Assembly (NCBI RefSeq): GCF_000826145.2 | Contig: NZ_LN651335.1 | Coordinates: forward strand, 1-64,000 | Length of the DNA stretch: 64,000 bases | Direction of reading: 5' to 3' | From: Sporosarcina koreensis | GTDB taxonomy: Bacteria; Bacillota; Bacilli; Bacillales_A; Planococcaceae | Shown here: piece after piece, positions 22,263 through 32,166 of the stretch | How positions within the stretch are numbered: the stretch's first letter is position 1 | Layout: every line of letters begins with the position of its first letter | Position numbers and translations under genes: made by a program | The notes under the pieces: model-generated | The model's database searches: none | The model's input: only the letters and a program-made list of their open reading frames with translations | Told to the model about the DNA's origin: nothing

Positions 22263-23363
22263 ATGGCTTTGACAGCTGGTATCGTCGGTCTTCCGAACGT
22301 CGGGAAGTCGACATTGTTCAATGCAATTACAAAAGCGGGGGCGGAGGCGGCGAACTATCCGTTCTGTACGATCGACCCGAACGTCGGGATCGTCGAAGTG
22401 CCGGACGAGCGGCTCCAGAAACTGACGGAGCTCGTCGTGCCGAAAAAGACCGTACCGACGGCGTTCGAATTCACTGATATCGCGGGAATCGTCGAAGGGG
22501 CGAGCAAAGGGGAAGGGCTCGGCAACAAGTTCCTCTCGCACATCCGGGAGACGGACGCCATCTGCCAGGTCGTCCGGTGTTTCGCGGATGAAAACATTAC
22601 ACACGTCAGCGGGAAGGTGGATCCGGTGTCTGACATCGAGGTCATCAACCTGGAACTGATCCTCGCTGACATGGAAAGCGTCGACAAGCGTCTTCAGCGG
22701 GTGACCAAGATGGCGAAGCAGAAGGACAAGGAAGCGATGATGGAGGAGCCGGTGCTGCTGAAACTGAAAGAAGCGTTCGAAGCAGGGGACTCCGCACGTT
22801 CCGTCGACTTGACACCGGAAGAGCAAGCGGTCGTCAAAGGGATGCATCTGCTGACCATCAAGCCGATGCTGTATGTCGCAAACGTTTCCGAAGATGAAAT
22901 TGCAGACGCGGAGAACAATGAGTATGTCCAGTCGGTGAAGGACTTCGCCCGGAAGGACAACGCGGAAGTGATCGTCGTCTGTGCGAAGATCGAAGAAGAA
23001 ATGGCGGAACTCGATGAAGACGAAAAACAGATGTTCCTCGACGAACTCGGGATTCAGGAATCAGGACTCGATCAGCTGATCCGCGCCGCCTACCGCCTGC
23101 TCGGCCTTGCGACTTACTTCACGGCGGGTGTGCAGGAAGTGCGGGCATGGACATTCCGGAAAGGGATGAAAGCTCCACAGTGTGCCGGCGTCATCCATAC
23201 CGACTTCGAACGGGGCTTCATCCGAGCGGAAACGGTCGCGTACGAAGACCTCATGGCGGCCGGTTCCATGGCGGCTGCAAAAGAGGCGGGCAAAGTCCGT
23301 CTAGAAGGAAAAGACTATGTCGTCCAGGACGGCGACGTCATGCTCTTCCGTTTCAACGTATAA
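22263..23363 (+). CDS. ychF: redox-regulated ATPase/GTPase YchF
   Basis: A 366-residue Obg-like P-loop protein (OLA1 family) that binds ribosomes and prefers ATP. The G1 loop is GLPNVGKSTLFNA, and the switch region DIAGIVEGASKGEGLGNKF follows. A coiled-coil middle is followed by the TGS domain with AWTFRKGMKAPQCAG and IHTDFERGFIRAE. The frame opens 12 codons upstream, but MALTAGIVGLPNVGKS at 22263 is the family start and AAAGGTTGGG precedes it. Confidence 0.97.
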   Translation: MALTAGIVGLPNVGKSTLFNAITKAGAEAANYPFCTIDPNVGIVEVPDERLQKLTELVVPKKTVPTAFEFTDIAGIVEGASKGEGLGNKFLSHIRETDAICQVVRCFADENITHVSGKVDPVSDIEVINLELILADMESVDKRLQRVTKMAKQKDKEAMMEEPVLLKLKEAFEAGDSARSVDLTPEEQAVVKGMHLLTIKPMLYVANVSEDEIADAENNEYVQSVKDFARKDNAEVIVVCAKIEEEMAELDEDEKQMFLDELGIQESGLDQLIRAAYRLLGLATYFTAGVQEVRAWTFRKGMKAPQCAGVIHTDFERGFIRAETVAYEDLMAAGSMAAAKEAGKVRLEGKDYVVQDGDVMLFRFNV

Positions 23364-23416
23364 GACAGACAGAAAGGCCGCACGGACATCGATCCGTGCG
23401 GCCTTTCTGTCTGTCT
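23363..23416. terminator. bidirectional terminator between ychF and DUF3267
   Basis: A near-perfect stem of about 24 bp (23363-23386 with 23393-23416) around a short loop, containing AAAGGCCGCACGGA and its complement. It ends both convergent genes, with only a weak T-tract on the plus strand. Confidence 0.8.
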
Positions 23417-23418
23417 CT

Positions 23419-23982
23419 TCACTCCACCCGTTCATGCAGATACAGCCGCGGCCGTTCGGGGTCATCCTTGACCAGCCACTCGTCCGGACAGTGTCGCAGT
23501 TCCTGGTACATAGCGAAATCCCCGGCCGCACCGCCGATCAGCAGACCACCGAGCGTCAGCAGCGCCCCGTCCGACAGACACAGCCCCGCCAGTGCCGGGA
23601 TGACACCTGTCGTCCAGAAGGGGAGCAGCAGCGCCTTGCGGATCGCCTTGTTCGTCATCCATTCGTCCGTCGTCGCATATGCAATACCTAGCTTCAGATT
23701 GACCCCGACGATCATCTTGCGCCACGGCACATGCGCAAACAGCCGGAACCCGACCAAATGGAACAGCTCATGGACGACAATCAGCACAAAATACCCGCCG
23801 ACCACACCGAGCACTTTCCAGACAGTGACCGAAAACATATACTCCTGCCGCAGCAGCAGACGGATCACCGCGTCCGCCAACAACAATCCCGCCGTCACCA
23901 CAACCGTCAGCCAAAGCCCCTGACGCGCCACCTTCTGCAGATCCAGATCAATCACCTTCACCGGCTCCTCTGAAACTCTCAT
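23419..23982 (-). CDS. DUF3267 membrane metallopeptidase-like protein
   Basis: A 187-residue membrane protein of the DUF3267 family. It has about four hydrophobic segments (about 24-43, 58-76, 110-130, 140-160). A zinc-protease motif HELFH sits at the end of the second one, as in intramembrane proteases. The substrate is unknown. The start is supported by AGGAGG before the ATG. It is convergent with ychF and shares its terminator. The histidine pair and glutamate are intact, so catalysis is possible but unproven. Confidence 0.82.
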   Translation of the reverse strand: MRVSEEPVKVIDLDLQKVARQGLWLTVVVTAGLLLADAVIRLLLRQEYMFSVTVWKVLGVVGGYFVLIVVHELFHLVGFRLFAHVPWRKMIVGVNLKLGIAYATTDEWMTNKAIRKALLLPFWTTGVIPALAGLCLSDGALLTLGGLLIGGAAGDFAMYQELRHCPDEWLVKDDPERPRLYLHERVE

Positions 23983-24079
23983 ATATACGCCTCCTGCTGG
24001 ATTGTTCTATCTCTATTCCACCACCGGGATGGGAATCGCATGTTCACCGAAGTCAACTTCCTATTGAAAGGATTCTCCA

Positions 24080-24249
24080 GTGATTGTAGTGAAGGGCGCC
24101 GACTCCTGGCAGCCTAGGAACGCCGCGTCCTGCGGCAACGGCTGCATGACCGCCGTCCTGGCGGCCCGGGGATTAGCGGGCCAGTTAAGAACCCGCAAGG
24201 AGCAAAGCGACTGAGGAGGCTTAACGCCCGCCCCCGAAACGGAAATCAC
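24080..24249. repeat. palindromic GC-rich repeat element, copy B
   Basis: A 170-bp relative of the element at 11142-11265. The ends are GTGATT (24080-24085) and AATCAC (24244-24249), complementary to each other but different from those of copy A, so the end pairing is conserved while the bases vary. Inside, GCCGACTCCTGG and GAGGAGGCT match copy A exactly and GCCCCCGAAA matches it less one G. An insertion of about 45 bp near 24115-24165 adds smaller hairpins. No coding signal is seen. Confidence 0.7.
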
Positions 24250-24315
24250 GTGTTCCATGTAAGACAGCCGTGCAACACCGTTACCCTCTTCATTCAAATT
24301 ACCCCTCACCAACGC

Positions 24316-24344
24316 TTGTCTTCCAATCATATCTATGGTAATAT
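24316..24344 (+). promoter_or_regulatory. rpsF operon promoter
   Basis: TTGTCT (24316-24321), a 17-bp spacer and TAATAT (24339-24344), giving a leader of about 75 nt before rpsF. Confidence 0.5.
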
Positions 24345-24376
24345 ATATTGATGTGAGTAAACAAATTTACTTACTC

Positions 24377-24405
24377 CTTGCCCGCTGCCAAGCAGCAGGG
24401 CCCAA
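24377..24405 (+). promoter_or_regulatory. rpsF leader hairpin, possible S6:S18 binding site
   Basis: A stem with GCCC/GGGC and GCTGC/GCAGC arms, a CAA loop and one bulged A, just before the rpsF ribosome site. In many bacteria the S6:S18 complex represses this operon through a leader hairpin. The fit is by position and shape only. Confidence 0.4.
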
Positions 24406-24427
24406 GTCCATAAGGAGGTGACTACAG

Positions 24428-24715
24428 ATGAGAAAGTATGAAATCATGTACATCATTCGCCCAAGCGTAGAAGACGAAGCGAAAAAAGCATTGATCGAAC
24501 GTTTCGACGGTATCCTAACTTCTAACGGTGCGGAGATCATCGAGTCGAAAGAGTGGGGCAAGCGCCGTCTTGCATACGAAATCGACGACTTGCGTGAAGG
24601 GTTCTACCAGCTGGTGACACTCAACGCAGGCGCAGAAGCAATCGACGAATTCACACGTCTTGCGAACATCAACGAAGACATCCTTCGTCATATGGCTGTT
24701 CGCCTCGACGCATAA
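24428..24715 (+). CDS. rpsF: 30S ribosomal protein S6
   Basis: The 95-residue S6, which pairs with S18 on the small-subunit platform. The opening [20 protein letters not shown] and the block [20 protein letters not shown] are typical. AAGGAGGTG precedes the ATG. It is first in the rpsF-ssb-rpsR operon, an arrangement conserved across bacteria that ties ribosome and replication protein supply together. A structured leader may allow feedback control. Confidence 0.98.
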   Translation: MRKYEIMYIIRPSVEDEAKKALIERFDGILTSNGAEIIESKEWGKRRLAYEIDDLREGFYQLVTLNAGAEAIDEFTRLANINEDILRHMAVRLDA

Positions 24716-24758
24716 TTTAGAATAGAGCGTACACAACGATGAGGGAGGTTGAATTCTG

Positions 24759-25280
24759 ATGATTAACCGTGTCGTATTGGTCGGCCGATTGACAAAAGAT
24801 CCTGAACTCAAATATACACAGAGTGGAATCGCGGTGACCCGCTTCACACTGGCCGTGAACCGTCCGTTCTCGAACCAGCAGGGAGACCGGGAAGCGGATT
24901 TCATCAACTGTGTAGCTTGGCGGAAACAGGCGGAGAACACGGCGAACTTCCTGCGCAAAGGAAGCCTGGCGGGTGTCGACGGACGCATTCAGACAAGCAA
25001 CTTCGAAGGACAGGACGGCAAGCGTGTGTTCATGACGGAAGTGGTGGCAGACAGCGTGCAGTTCCTGGAACCGAAAAATGCGAATCCGGATCGTTCCGGC
25101 TCACAAGGCGGGGCTCCATCGTACGGAAACCAGCAGTATGACCGTCCGTATAATCAGAATCAGCAGCAGAATCAGCCATCTTATCAACCGAACCAGCAGA
25201 ACTATACACGCACCGATGATGATCCGTTTTCATCTGGCGGCGGTCCGATCGAAGTATCGGACGACGACCTGCCATTCTGA
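24759..25280 (+). CDS. ssb: single-stranded DNA-binding protein
   Basis: A 173-residue SSB. The OB-fold N-terminal domain (about 1-105) begins [20 protein letters not shown] and includes [20 protein letters not shown] glutamine-, asparagine- and tyrosine-rich linker follows. The C-terminus is the acidic DDDLPF tip that recruits partner proteins. AGGGAGG stands ten bases before the ATG. It lies between rpsF and rpsR, so it is the essential SsbA type. Confidence 0.97.
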   Translation: MINRVVLVGRLTKDPELKYTQSGIAVTRFTLAVNRPFSNQQGDREADFINCVAWRKQAENTANFLRKGSLAGVDGRIQTSNFEGQDGKRVFMTEVVADSVQFLEPKNANPDRSGSQGGAPSYGNQQYDRPYNQNQQQNQPSYQPNQQNYTRTDDDPFSSGGGPIEVSDDDLPF

Positions 25281-25325
25281 TCGAAGCGGTTCCGACCATC
25301 CGGTTACGAAGGAGGAGAAACGATT

Positions 25326-25562
25326 ATGGCACCACGTCGTGGAGGAAAAAGACGTCGTAAGGTATGTTATTTCACGTCTAACAATATTACACACATCGAC
25401 TACAAAGATGCGGACCTGCTCAAGAAATTCATTTCTGAGCGTGGAAAGATCTTGCCGCGCCGCGTCACAGGCACTAGCGCGAAGTATCAGCGTAAACTGA
25501 CTTCCGCTATCAAACGCGCACGGATCATGGCTTTGCTACCGTTCGTAGCAGAAGACAAATAA
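25326..25562 (+). CDS. rpsR: 30S ribosomal protein S18
   Basis: The 78-residue S18, the partner of S6. It opens [16 protein letters not shown] and contains [20 protein letters not shown] and [15 protein letters not shown]. Only one cysteine (C14) remains, so this is not the zinc-binding form. GAAGGAGGAG stands before the ATG. It is the last gene of the operon and is followed by a terminator. Confidence 0.98.
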   Translation: MAPRRGGKRRRKVCYFTSNNITHIDYKDADLLKKFISERGKILPRRVTGTSAKYQRKLTSAIKRARIMALLPFVAEDK

Positions 25563-25574
25563 GACCCGACCTAT

Positions 25575-25623
25575 AAAACCGTCCTGCTGTCCCGTACTCC
25601 GGGAGAGCAAGACGGTTTTTCTA
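25575..25623 (+). terminator. rpsR terminator
   Basis: AAAACCGTC (25575-25583) pairs with GACGGTTTT (25611-25619), with further pairing inside, and ends in TTTT. Confidence 0.85.
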
Positions 25624-25654
25624 TTCAGACCTGGCACGGGCCGGCTGTCAGGCT

Positions 25655-25684
25655 TTGGTTTCTAGTCCCCAATCGTGATACAAT
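25655..25684 (+). promoter_or_regulatory. possible promoter of the yybS-gdpP-rplI-dnaB group
   Basis: TTGGTT (25655-25660), an 18-bp spacer and TACAAT (25679-25684). The -35 is weak; the -10 is good. Confidence 0.4.
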
Positions 25685-25765
25685 CAAAGGGGAACATCCG
25701 GCTTGCGATACGGGCAGGATGTATTTTTTTAAAGAGATGTATGACGAACCGGAGGAATCCAGATT

Positions 25766-26704
25766 ATGCAGGACAATGCACGGAAACTGACATACGGGGC
25801 CATGATGATCGCCCTGTTTGCAGTACTGTTTGCGGTCAGTCTTTTCATACCGCTGCTTGGCAGCGTGACTCTTTTCTTCATACCGCTGCCTATCATGCTC
25901 TACCGCCTTCGTTACGACAGAAGTGCTTCACTTTTGGTGGCCGTTGCCGCTGTTCTGATTTCAGCGCTGTTAGGCGGATTTCTTTCCATTCCGGCAGCCC
26001 TGACACTGGTCGTGATCGGGTTTGTCATGGGGGAAGCTGTCCGGGCGGGAAAATCGAAATTCTATACAGTGATGGCTGCAGGGACAGCTCTGCTGCTGTC
26101 CATTGTTGCTACATATGTGGGCGGGGTCCTCTTTTTCCAATTCAATGCGATTGATGCCATGATGGATATGTTCCAGCAGGCGCAGCAGAGAATGACCGAC
26201 TTCATGTCGGACATGGGCACCCTTCCGGAAGACGCACAGAAGACCATTGACGACACATTCCAGTACTACCGTTCGACTATACCGGCGATGGTGATGCTGT
26301 CATCCCTTTTCGGCGGTTATCTGTTCGTGGCTGCAAACTTCTATACGGCAGGCCGCGTCGGAGCGGACGTACAGAAGTTCCCGCCATTCCGCGAGATGAA
26401 ACTGCCATTCGCGACGATTGTCGTGTACGCAGCTGTCGTGCTGCTGTCCTTCTTTTTAGGGAAAGACACGACGTCCACGGGATACCTGATCTACATGAAC
26501 GCCATTTTGATCCTGCGGTTTGCCTTCCTGCTGCAGGGACTGTCGCTGATCTACTACTTCCTCCATGAGCGGAAGACGCCTCGTGCGGTCACGGTCATCG
26601 CCACGATTTTTGCACTGATGCTGAACCCGATGACCATTCTACTCGGAACTCTTGACACGGCCATCAACATCCGCGCTTGGATCGGAAATGACAAGGTGAA
26701 CTAG
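25766..26704 (+). CDS. yybS: DUF2232 membrane protein YybS
   Basis: A 312-residue integral membrane protein of the DUF2232/YybS family with about eight hydrophobic segments, starting with KLTYGAMMIALFAVLFAVSL. The exact role is unknown; the gene is nearly always next to gdpP in Bacillales. A central soluble stretch (about 130-170, MMDMFQQAQQRMTDFMSDM) is methionine- and glutamine-rich. CCGGAGGAA precedes the ATG. gdpP starts 12 bp after its stop. Confidence 0.88.
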   Translation: MQDNARKLTYGAMMIALFAVLFAVSLFIPLLGSVTLFFIPLPIMLYRLRYDRSASLLVAVAAVLISALLGGFLSIPAALTLVVIGFVMGEAVRAGKSKFYTVMAAGTALLLSIVATYVGGVLFFQFNAIDAMMDMFQQAQQRMTDFMSDMGTLPEDAQKTIDDTFQYYRSTIPAMVMLSSLFGGYLFVAANFYTAGRVGADVQKFPPFREMKLPFATIVVYAAVVLLSFFLGKDTTSTGYLIYMNAILILRFAFLLQGLSLIYYFLHERKTPRAVTVIATIFALMLNPMTILLGTLDTAINIRAWIGNDKVN

Positions 26705-26715
26705 GAGGATGAGAC

Positions 26716-28686
26716 ATGACATCTTTTTTTAGAAAACGGAGAATCCGTTATCCGCTGGCCGCCATCTCACTCCTCGGCGTACTTGCGGCCGTCTTCCTGT
26801 TCCTGTTCAATTTCTGGGTCGGGCTTACCTATACCGTCCTGTTTTTTGCGCTGATCGGCGCTTCCTGGAAACTTGAAGAACAGACATACGTGGACACGGA
26901 AAAGCATATCGAAACGATGTCCTATCGGATGAAGAAGGTCGGGGAAGAAGCATTGCTGGAACTCCCGATCGGCATCATTCTGCTGAACGAAAAGCAATTC
27001 ATCGAATGGGCGAATCCGTTTGCCGCTCAGATTTTCGAGGAAGAATCGCTGATCGGCGAAGAGCTGTTCGAACTGTCTGAGCAGTTCCGTCCGCTCCTCA
27101 AAGATGATGTGCCCGAGGACCTGTTCCTGAAAGTGGGCGAGCGGTCCTTCCGCCTTGTCTATAAAGCGGAAGACCGGCTCATCTATCTCTTTGATGTAAC
27201 GAAGAAACGTGCAATCGAGTCGTTATATTATGCAGACCGCACCGTCATCGGCATCCTGCTCGTCGACAATTATGACGAGCTGGCCCAGACGATGGACGAC
27301 CAGACCAGAAGTCAGCTCAACTCGCTGGTCACATCGCTTATCAACACTTGGGGCGCAGACAACGGCATCTTCGTCAAACGGGTGGCCTCCGACCGGTTCC
27401 TCGCGGTCTTCAACGAATCCATGCTCAGTGAGCTGGAAAAGACAAAGTTCGCCATCCTCGACGATGTCCGGGAGAAGACAGCCAAACAGAGCAACGGCCT
27501 GACATTAAGTATCGGTGTCGGTGCCGGCTCCGAATCGCTGATCGAACTCGGCGAACTCGCACAGTCCAGTCTCGACCTCGTCCTCGGACGCGGCGGTGAC
27601 CAGGTGGCCATCAAACGGTCGGACGGCAAGCTGAAATTCTTCGGAGGAAAGACCAATCCCGTCGAGAAACGTACGCGTGTGCGCGCGCGGGTCATCTCCC
27701 ATGCGCTGCGTGACCTGATCCAGGGCAGCGACCAGATCTTCGTCATGGGTCATAAGATGCCGGACATGGATGCAATCGGGGCAGCCATCGGCGTCCGGAA
27801 AATGGCACGCATGAACAATGTGGAGGGATACGTCGTCGTGAATTTCGACGAATTGGATGCCAGTGTCAACCGGCTGATCCAGGAAATCGAACAGGATCCG
27901 GAGCTGTATGAGCACTTCATCCACCCGGACGAAGCGCTCGCGAAGATGACAGGCCGTTCGCTCGTCGTCATCGTGGACACGCACAAACCGAGCATGGTGA
28001 TCGACGAACGGGTCATCGACAAAGCCGAGAAGCTCGTCGTCATCGACCATCACCGGCGGGGCGAGGAATTCGTCCAGAATACGATGCTCGTCTATATGGA
28101 GCCGTATGCGTCGTCCACAGCGGAACTCGTGACGGAGCTGATCGAATACCAGCCGAAGAATGAGAAGCTGACGATGCTCGAGTCGACCGCGATGCTTGCG
28201 GGCATTGTCGTCGATACGAAAAGTTTTACGCTGCGTACCGGTTCGCGGACATTCGAAGCGGCGTCCTATCTTAGGACGAACGGGGCGGACACGGTCCTCG
28301 TGCAGCGTCTGCTGAAGGAGAATATTGAAACGTACATCGAGCGCTCCCGTCTGATTGAGACGGTGGACATCATGGATGGCGGTGTCGCTGTCGCGAAAGG
28401 GCAGAACGGGGAACCGTACAACTCGGTTCTCATCGCCCAGACGGCGGACATCCTGCTGACGATGCAGGGGGTATCGGCCTCCTTCGTCATTGCACCGCGG
28501 GCAGACGGCAAGATCGGTATCAGCGCCCGTTCGCTCGGGGAGCTGAACGTCCAGCGGGTGATGGAAGAGCTGGGCGGCGGCGGCCATCTGACCAATGCGG
28601 CAGCCCAGCTGTCCGTCGGAACGGTCGAGGAGGCCGAGGCCCAACTGAAGCAAGTGATCCTGAATGACCAAGAAAGGGGAGACTGA
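26716..28686 (+). CDS. gdpP: cyclic-di-AMP phosphodiesterase GdpP
   Basis: A 656-residue membrane-bound enzyme that hydrolyses c-di-AMP to pApA and so affects potassium balance and wall stress. Two N-terminal membrane helices (about 13-50) are followed by a degenerate PAS domain, a degenerate GGDEF-like domain (about 170-300) and the DHH/DHHA1 catalytic part. Metal ligands are visible in [25 protein letters not shown] and [15 protein letters not shown]1 shows [12 protein letters not shown]. All catalytic motifs are intact. It sits between yybS and rplI with 2-11 bp spacers. Confidence 0.96.
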   Translation: MTSFFRKRRIRYPLAAISLLGVLAAVFLFLFNFWVGLTYTVLFFALIGASWKLEEQTYVDTEKHIETMSYRMKKVGEEALLELPIGIILLNEKQFIEWANPFAAQIFEEESLIGEELFELSEQFRPLLKDDVPEDLFLKVGERSFRLVYKAEDRLIYLFDVTKKRAIESLYYADRTVIGILLVDNYDELAQTMDDQTRSQLNSLVTSLINTWGADNGIFVKRVASDRFLAVFNESMLSELEKTKFAILDDVREKTAKQSNGLTLSIGVGAGSESLIELGELAQSSLDLVLGRGGDQVAIKRSDGKLKFFGGKTNPVEKRTRVRARVISHALRDLIQGSDQIFVMGHKMPDMDAIGAAIGVRKMARMNNVEGYVVVNFDELDASVNRLIQEIEQDPELYEHFIHPDEALAKMTGRSLVVIVDTHKPSMVIDERVIDKAEKLVVIDHHRRGEEFVQNTMLVYMEPYASSTAELVTELIEYQPKNEKLTMLESTAMLAGIVVDTKSFTLRTGSRTFEAASYLRTNGADTVLVQRLLKENIETYIERSRLIETVDIMDGGVAVAKGQNGEPYNSVLIAQTADILLTMQGVSASFVIAPRADGKIGISARSLGELNVQRVMEELGGGGHLTNAAAQLSVGTVEEAEAQLKQVILNDQERGD

Positions 28687-28688
28687 TC

Positions 28689-29135
28689 ATGAAAGTGATT
28701 TTTTTGAAGGATGTTAAAGGTAAAGGGAAAAAAGGGGACGTCAAGGAAGTCTCCGTCGGATATGCACAGAACTTCTTACTGAAGAACAATATGGCTGTCG
28801 AGGCGACGCCTGCTGAGCTGAGCAGGCTGGAAGGCCAGAAGAACCGCCAGGCCAAAGACGCAGAGCAGGAACTGCAGGAAGCGAAACAGTTGAAAGAGAC
28901 AGTGGAAGGGCTCACTGTCGAGCTGAAAGCGAAATCCGGCGAGGACGGCCGCCTGTTCGGCTCGGTGACATCCAAGCAGATTGCAGCCGCCCTGGAGAAG
29001 CAGCACGGCATCAAGATCGACAAACGCAAGATGGAGCTGCCTGATGCCATCCGGGCGCTCGGCTACACGAACGTGCCGGTGAAGCTTCACCATGACGTCA
29101 GCGCGGTGCTGAAAGTCCACGTTACAGAAGAATGA
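28689..29135 (+). CDS. rplI: 50S ribosomal protein L9
   Basis: The 148-residue L9 of the large subunit. The N-terminal domain begins [20 protein letters not shown], with [21 protein letters not shown] long connecting helix follows, then a C-terminal domain with [16 protein letters not shown]. It starts 2 bp after gdpP with a GGGGAG ribosome site inside the gdpP end, so the two are translationally linked. Confidence 0.98.
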   Translation: MKVIFLKDVKGKGKKGDVKEVSVGYAQNFLLKNNMAVEATPAELSRLEGQKNRQAKDAEQELQEAKQLKETVEGLTVELKAKSGEDGRLFGSVTSKQIAAALEKQHGIKIDKRKMELPDAIRALGYTNVPVKLHHDVSAVLKVHVTEE

Positions 29136-29150
29136 TAAGGAGACAGGCTG

Positions 29151-30503
29151 ATGGATCAAATGATAGATCGCACCCCGCCTCACAATAACGAAGCCGAGCA
29201 GTCCGTCATCGGCGCCATCTTCCTCGAGCCGCAGGCACTGATCACCGCGGCCGAGGTGCTGATGGAGGACGATTTCTACCGGACGTCGCATCAGAAGATC
29301 TTTGCGACGATGCTCGCTCTTAGTGACAAGGGACAGGCGATCGATGTGGTGACTGTCACAGAAGAGCTGTCTGCCAAGAAAGAGCTGGAGGACGTCGGCG
29401 GGATTTCGTATTTGACCGAAATTGCGAACTCCGTGCCGACTGCCGCCAATATCGAATACTATGCCCGGATCGTCGAAGAGAAAGCGCTCCTGCGCCGCCT
29501 TATCCGGGTGGCCACCACAATCGTGGAAGACGGCTATACGCGGGAAGACGAAGTCGAGGAACTGCTGTCGGAAGCCGAGAAGAAGATGATGGAAGTCGCC
29601 AACCGGAAAAACGCCGGTGACTTCCGGCACATCAAGGACGTCCTTGTGGAGACGTACGACAATATCGAAATCCTCCATACGAGGAAAGGCGATATCACCG
29701 GGGTGCCGACCGGATTCCGCGACCTCGACCAGATCACAGCCGGGTTCCAGCGCAACGACCTGATCATCGTCGCCGCCCGTCCGTCTGTCGGGAAGACGGC
29801 GTTCGCCCTGAACGTCGCGCAGAACGTCGCGACGAAGACGGATGAGAACGTTGCGATCTTCAGCCTTGAGATGGGCGCCGAGCAGCTCGTCATGCGGATG
29901 CTCTGTGCAGAAGGCAATATAGACGCGTCCGTACTGCGGACCGGGAACCTTGAAGCCGAGGACTGGCGTAAGCTCACGATGGCGATGGGGAGCCTGTCGA
30001 ACGCCGGGATCTTCATCGACGACTCACCCGGCATCCGTATCAACGAAATCCGCTCGAAATGCCGCCGTCTCCAGCAGGAGCACGGGCTCGGCATGATCAT
30101 GATCGACTACTTGCAGCTCATCATGGGCAGCGGCCGCTCCGGCGAGAACCGCCAGCAGGAAGTATCGGAGATTTCCCGCTCACTGAAGGCGCTCGCCCGT
30201 GAGCTGAAGGTTCCGGTCATCGCCCTGTCGCAGCTGTCCCGGGGAGTGGAACAGCGGCAGGACAAGCGTCCGATGATGTCCGACCTTCGGGAATCGGGGA
30301 GTATCGAGCAGGATGCCGATATCGTCTCATTCCTGTATCGGGAAGACTACTACGACAAAGAGACCGAGAATCAGAATATGATTGAAATCATCATCGCGAA
30401 GCAGCGGAACGGCCCGACCGGCACCGTCACGCTCGCCTTTGCGAAAGAATATAACAAGTTCCTCAACATCGACTGGTCGCAGCATGATTCGTTCGGTGCC
30501 TAA
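29151..30503 (+). CDS. dnaB: replicative DNA helicase (DnaB; DnaC in B. subtilis)
   Basis: The 450-residue hexameric helicase that unwinds DNA ahead of the fork. The N-terminal domain reads PPHNNEAEQSVIGAIFLEP. The RecA-like domain has Walker A ARPSVGKTAFALN and the MIMIDYLQLI Walker B. LRESGSIEQDADIV holds the arginine finger region. No intein is present. A start codon further upstream is not needed; AAGGAG lies close before the ATG. Confidence 0.97.
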   Translation: MDQMIDRTPPHNNEAEQSVIGAIFLEPQALITAAEVLMEDDFYRTSHQKIFATMLALSDKGQAIDVVTVTEELSAKKELEDVGGISYLTEIANSVPTAANIEYYARIVEEKALLRRLIRVATTIVEDGYTREDEVEELLSEAEKKMMEVANRKNAGDFRHIKDVLVETYDNIEILHTRKGDITGVPTGFRDLDQITAGFQRNDLIIVAARPSVGKTAFALNVAQNVATKTDENVAIFSLEMGAEQLVMRMLCAEGNIDASVLRTGNLEAEDWRKLTMAMGSLSNAGIFIDDSPGIRINEIRSKCRRLQQEHGLGMIMIDYLQLIMGSGRSGENRQQEVSEISRSLKALARELKVPVIALSQLSRGVEQRQDKRPMMSDLRESGSIEQDADIVSFLYREDYYDKETENQNMIEIIIAKQRNGPTGTVTLAFAKEYNKFLNIDWSQHDSFGA

Positions 30504-30549
30504 ACACGAATGTGAGAGATTAGCAGTTCTCTAACGTTCGTGTTTTTTC
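30504..30549 (+). terminator. dnaB terminator
   Basis: The stem ACACGAATGT with ACGTTCGTGT (mismatched near the loop) encloses an AGAGAT/TTCTCT inner stem. It is followed by TTTTTT, which runs into the purA promoter. Confidence 0.8.
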
Positions 30550-30578
30550 TTGACGCGGCATGGCGGAGTTGGTACAAT
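30550..30578 (+). promoter_or_regulatory. purA promoter
   Basis: TTGACG (30550-30555), a 17-bp spacer and TACAAT (30573-30578), overlapping the end of the preceding terminator. No purine riboswitch is seen in the 50-nt leader. Confidence 0.8.
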
Positions 30579-30628
30579 GAAAGCTGTTTGAATGAGGATG
30601 CAGACGCATCCAGCGGAGGTGCTTTAGA

Positions 30629-31918
30629 ATGCCATCAGTAGTAGTTGTCGGAACACAGTGGGGAGATGAAGGGAAAGGGAAGATCACCGATTTCCTTTCG
30701 GAGAACGCAGAAGTCATCGCACGGTATCAGGGCGGAAACAACGCCGGCCATACGATCATCTTCGGCGGAGATACGTACAAACTTCACCTCGTGCCATCCG
30801 GCATTTTTTATAAAGAGAAGACATCCGTAATCGGAAACGGTATGGTCGTTGATCCGAAAGCGCTCGTCAGTGAATTGAAAGGCCTGCAGGACCGTGGTGT
30901 CAATACGGACAACCTGCGTATTTCGAATCGTGCTCACGTCATCCTGCCGTATCACCTGAAGCAGGACCTCGTGGAGGAAGAGAGCCGCGGGGAGAACAAG
31001 ATCGGCACGACAGGTAAAGGGATTGGACCTGCCTACATGGACAAAGCGGCCCGTGTCGGCATCCGCATGGCGGACCTGCTCGATTACGAAGTGTTCGAAG
31101 CGAAATTGCGCATGAACCTGCAGGACAAGAACCGCCTGTTCGAAAAGATGTACGATACGGAAGGCTTCAAGCTCGAAGATATCTTGGAGGAGTACTATGG
31201 CTACGGCCAGGAACTCGCGAAGTATGTAACGGATACATCGAAAGTGCTGAACGATGCACTTGACCAGGCACGCCGTGTCTTGTTCGAAGGCGCGCAAGGC
31301 GTCATGCTCGACATTGACCAGGGGACATACCCATTCGTCACGTCTTCCAACCCGGTCGCGGGCGGTGTGACGATCGGATCCGGCGTCGGCCCGACGAAGA
31401 TCGATCACGTCGTCGGTGTGTGTAAAGCGTACACTTCCCGCGTTGGTGACGGCCCATTTCCGACGGAGTTGTTCGATGAAATCGGTGACCAGATCCGTAC
31501 GGTCGGCAAGGAGTTCGGCACAACGACTGGCCGTCCGCGCCGTATCGGCTGGTTCGATACTGTCGTCGTCCGTCATGCACGCCGTGTCAGCGGACTGACA
31601 GACCTGTCCGTGAACTCGATCGACGTCCTGACCGGACTCGATACCGTAAAAATCTGCACAGCGTACGAGTACGAAGGGGAAACCATTACGGAGTACCCTG
31701 CGAACCTCAACATGCTTGCGAAATGCACGCCGATCTACGAAGAGATGCCGGGCTGGTCGGAAGACATCACCCAGTGCAAGTCATTGGATGAACTGCCGGA
31801 CAACGCGCGCCACTATCTCGAACGCATCTCCCAGCTGACGGACGTCACGATCTCCATGTTCTCCGTCGGTCCGGACCGCACACAGACGAACGTCATCAAA
31901 AGCGTCTGGCGTCCGTAA
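30629..31918 (+). CDS. purA: adenylosuccinate synthetase
   Basis: A 429-residue enzyme joining IMP and aspartate with GTP to form adenylosuccinate, the first step from IMP to AMP. The P-loop is [12 protein letters not shown], with the catalytic aspartate and histidine blocks GGNNAGHTI and [12 protein letters not shown]. The GTP-specificity region reads [23 protein letters not shown] precedes the ATG. It is a monocistronic unit with its own promoter and terminator, just before walR. Confidence 0.98.
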   Translation: MPSVVVVGTQWGDEGKGKITDFLSENAEVIARYQGGNNAGHTIIFGGDTYKLHLVPSGIFYKEKTSVIGNGMVVDPKALVSELKGLQDRGVNTDNLRISNRAHVILPYHLKQDLVEEESRGENKIGTTGKGIGPAYMDKAARVGIRMADLLDYEVFEAKLRMNLQDKNRLFEKMYDTEGFKLEDILEEYYGYGQELAKYVTDTSKVLNDALDQARRVLFEGAQGVMLDIDQGTYPFVTSSNPVAGGVTIGSGVGPTKIDHVVGVCKAYTSRVGDGPFPTELFDEIGDQIRTVGKEFGTTTGRPRRIGWFDTVVVRHARRVSGLTDLSVNSIDVLTGLDTVKICTAYEYEGETITEYPANLNMLAKCTPIYEEMPGWSEDITQCKSLDELPDNARHYLERISQLTDVTISMFSVGPDRTQTNVIKSVWRP

Positions 31919-31930
31919 ACAAACTTGAAC

Positions 31931-31975
31931 AGCACTTCTCCGACTGCCTGCCGGCGGCTGGAGAAGTGCTTTTTT
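31931..31975 (+). terminator. purA terminator
   Basis: An 11-bp stem AGCACTTCTCC/GGAGAAGTGCT (31931-31970) followed by Ts. Confidence 0.9.
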
Positions 31976-32006
31976 GAGCGGGAAATTTCGACAGCAATCG
32001 GGAAAT

Positions 32007-32020
32007 ATTCCCCGGGAAAT
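32007..32020. promoter_or_regulatory. candidate Noc-binding site
   Basis: ATTCCCCGGGAAAT differs at one position from the B. subtilis Noc-binding palindrome ATTTCCCGGGAAAT. It lies in the purA-walR spacer. Confidence 0.5.
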
Positions 32021-32166
32021 AACCGGGGCATGTTCGCTGAACCCCTTTCCTGACTGCATTCAGCCCCTTATCATGAAATGATTGGAACGTGCGAAAACAC
32101 CCGAAGAATGGTAGAGTAAAAGGATACCAAGTAAATGTGCCGACTCGGCCGGAAAGGGTAGGACAG

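Noticed and set aside
24240-24256. CACGTG at the edge of repeat B as a parS site
   Set aside because: Only the central seven or so bases agree with parS; the flanks do not match.
27505-28671. 388-codon minus-strand frame inside gdpP
   Set aside because: It is a shadow of the DHH domain coding sequence, without a ribosome site or a recognisable protein.
30579-30628. Purine riboswitch before purA
   Set aside because: The leader between promoter and start is only about 50 nt and shows no aptamer-like structure.
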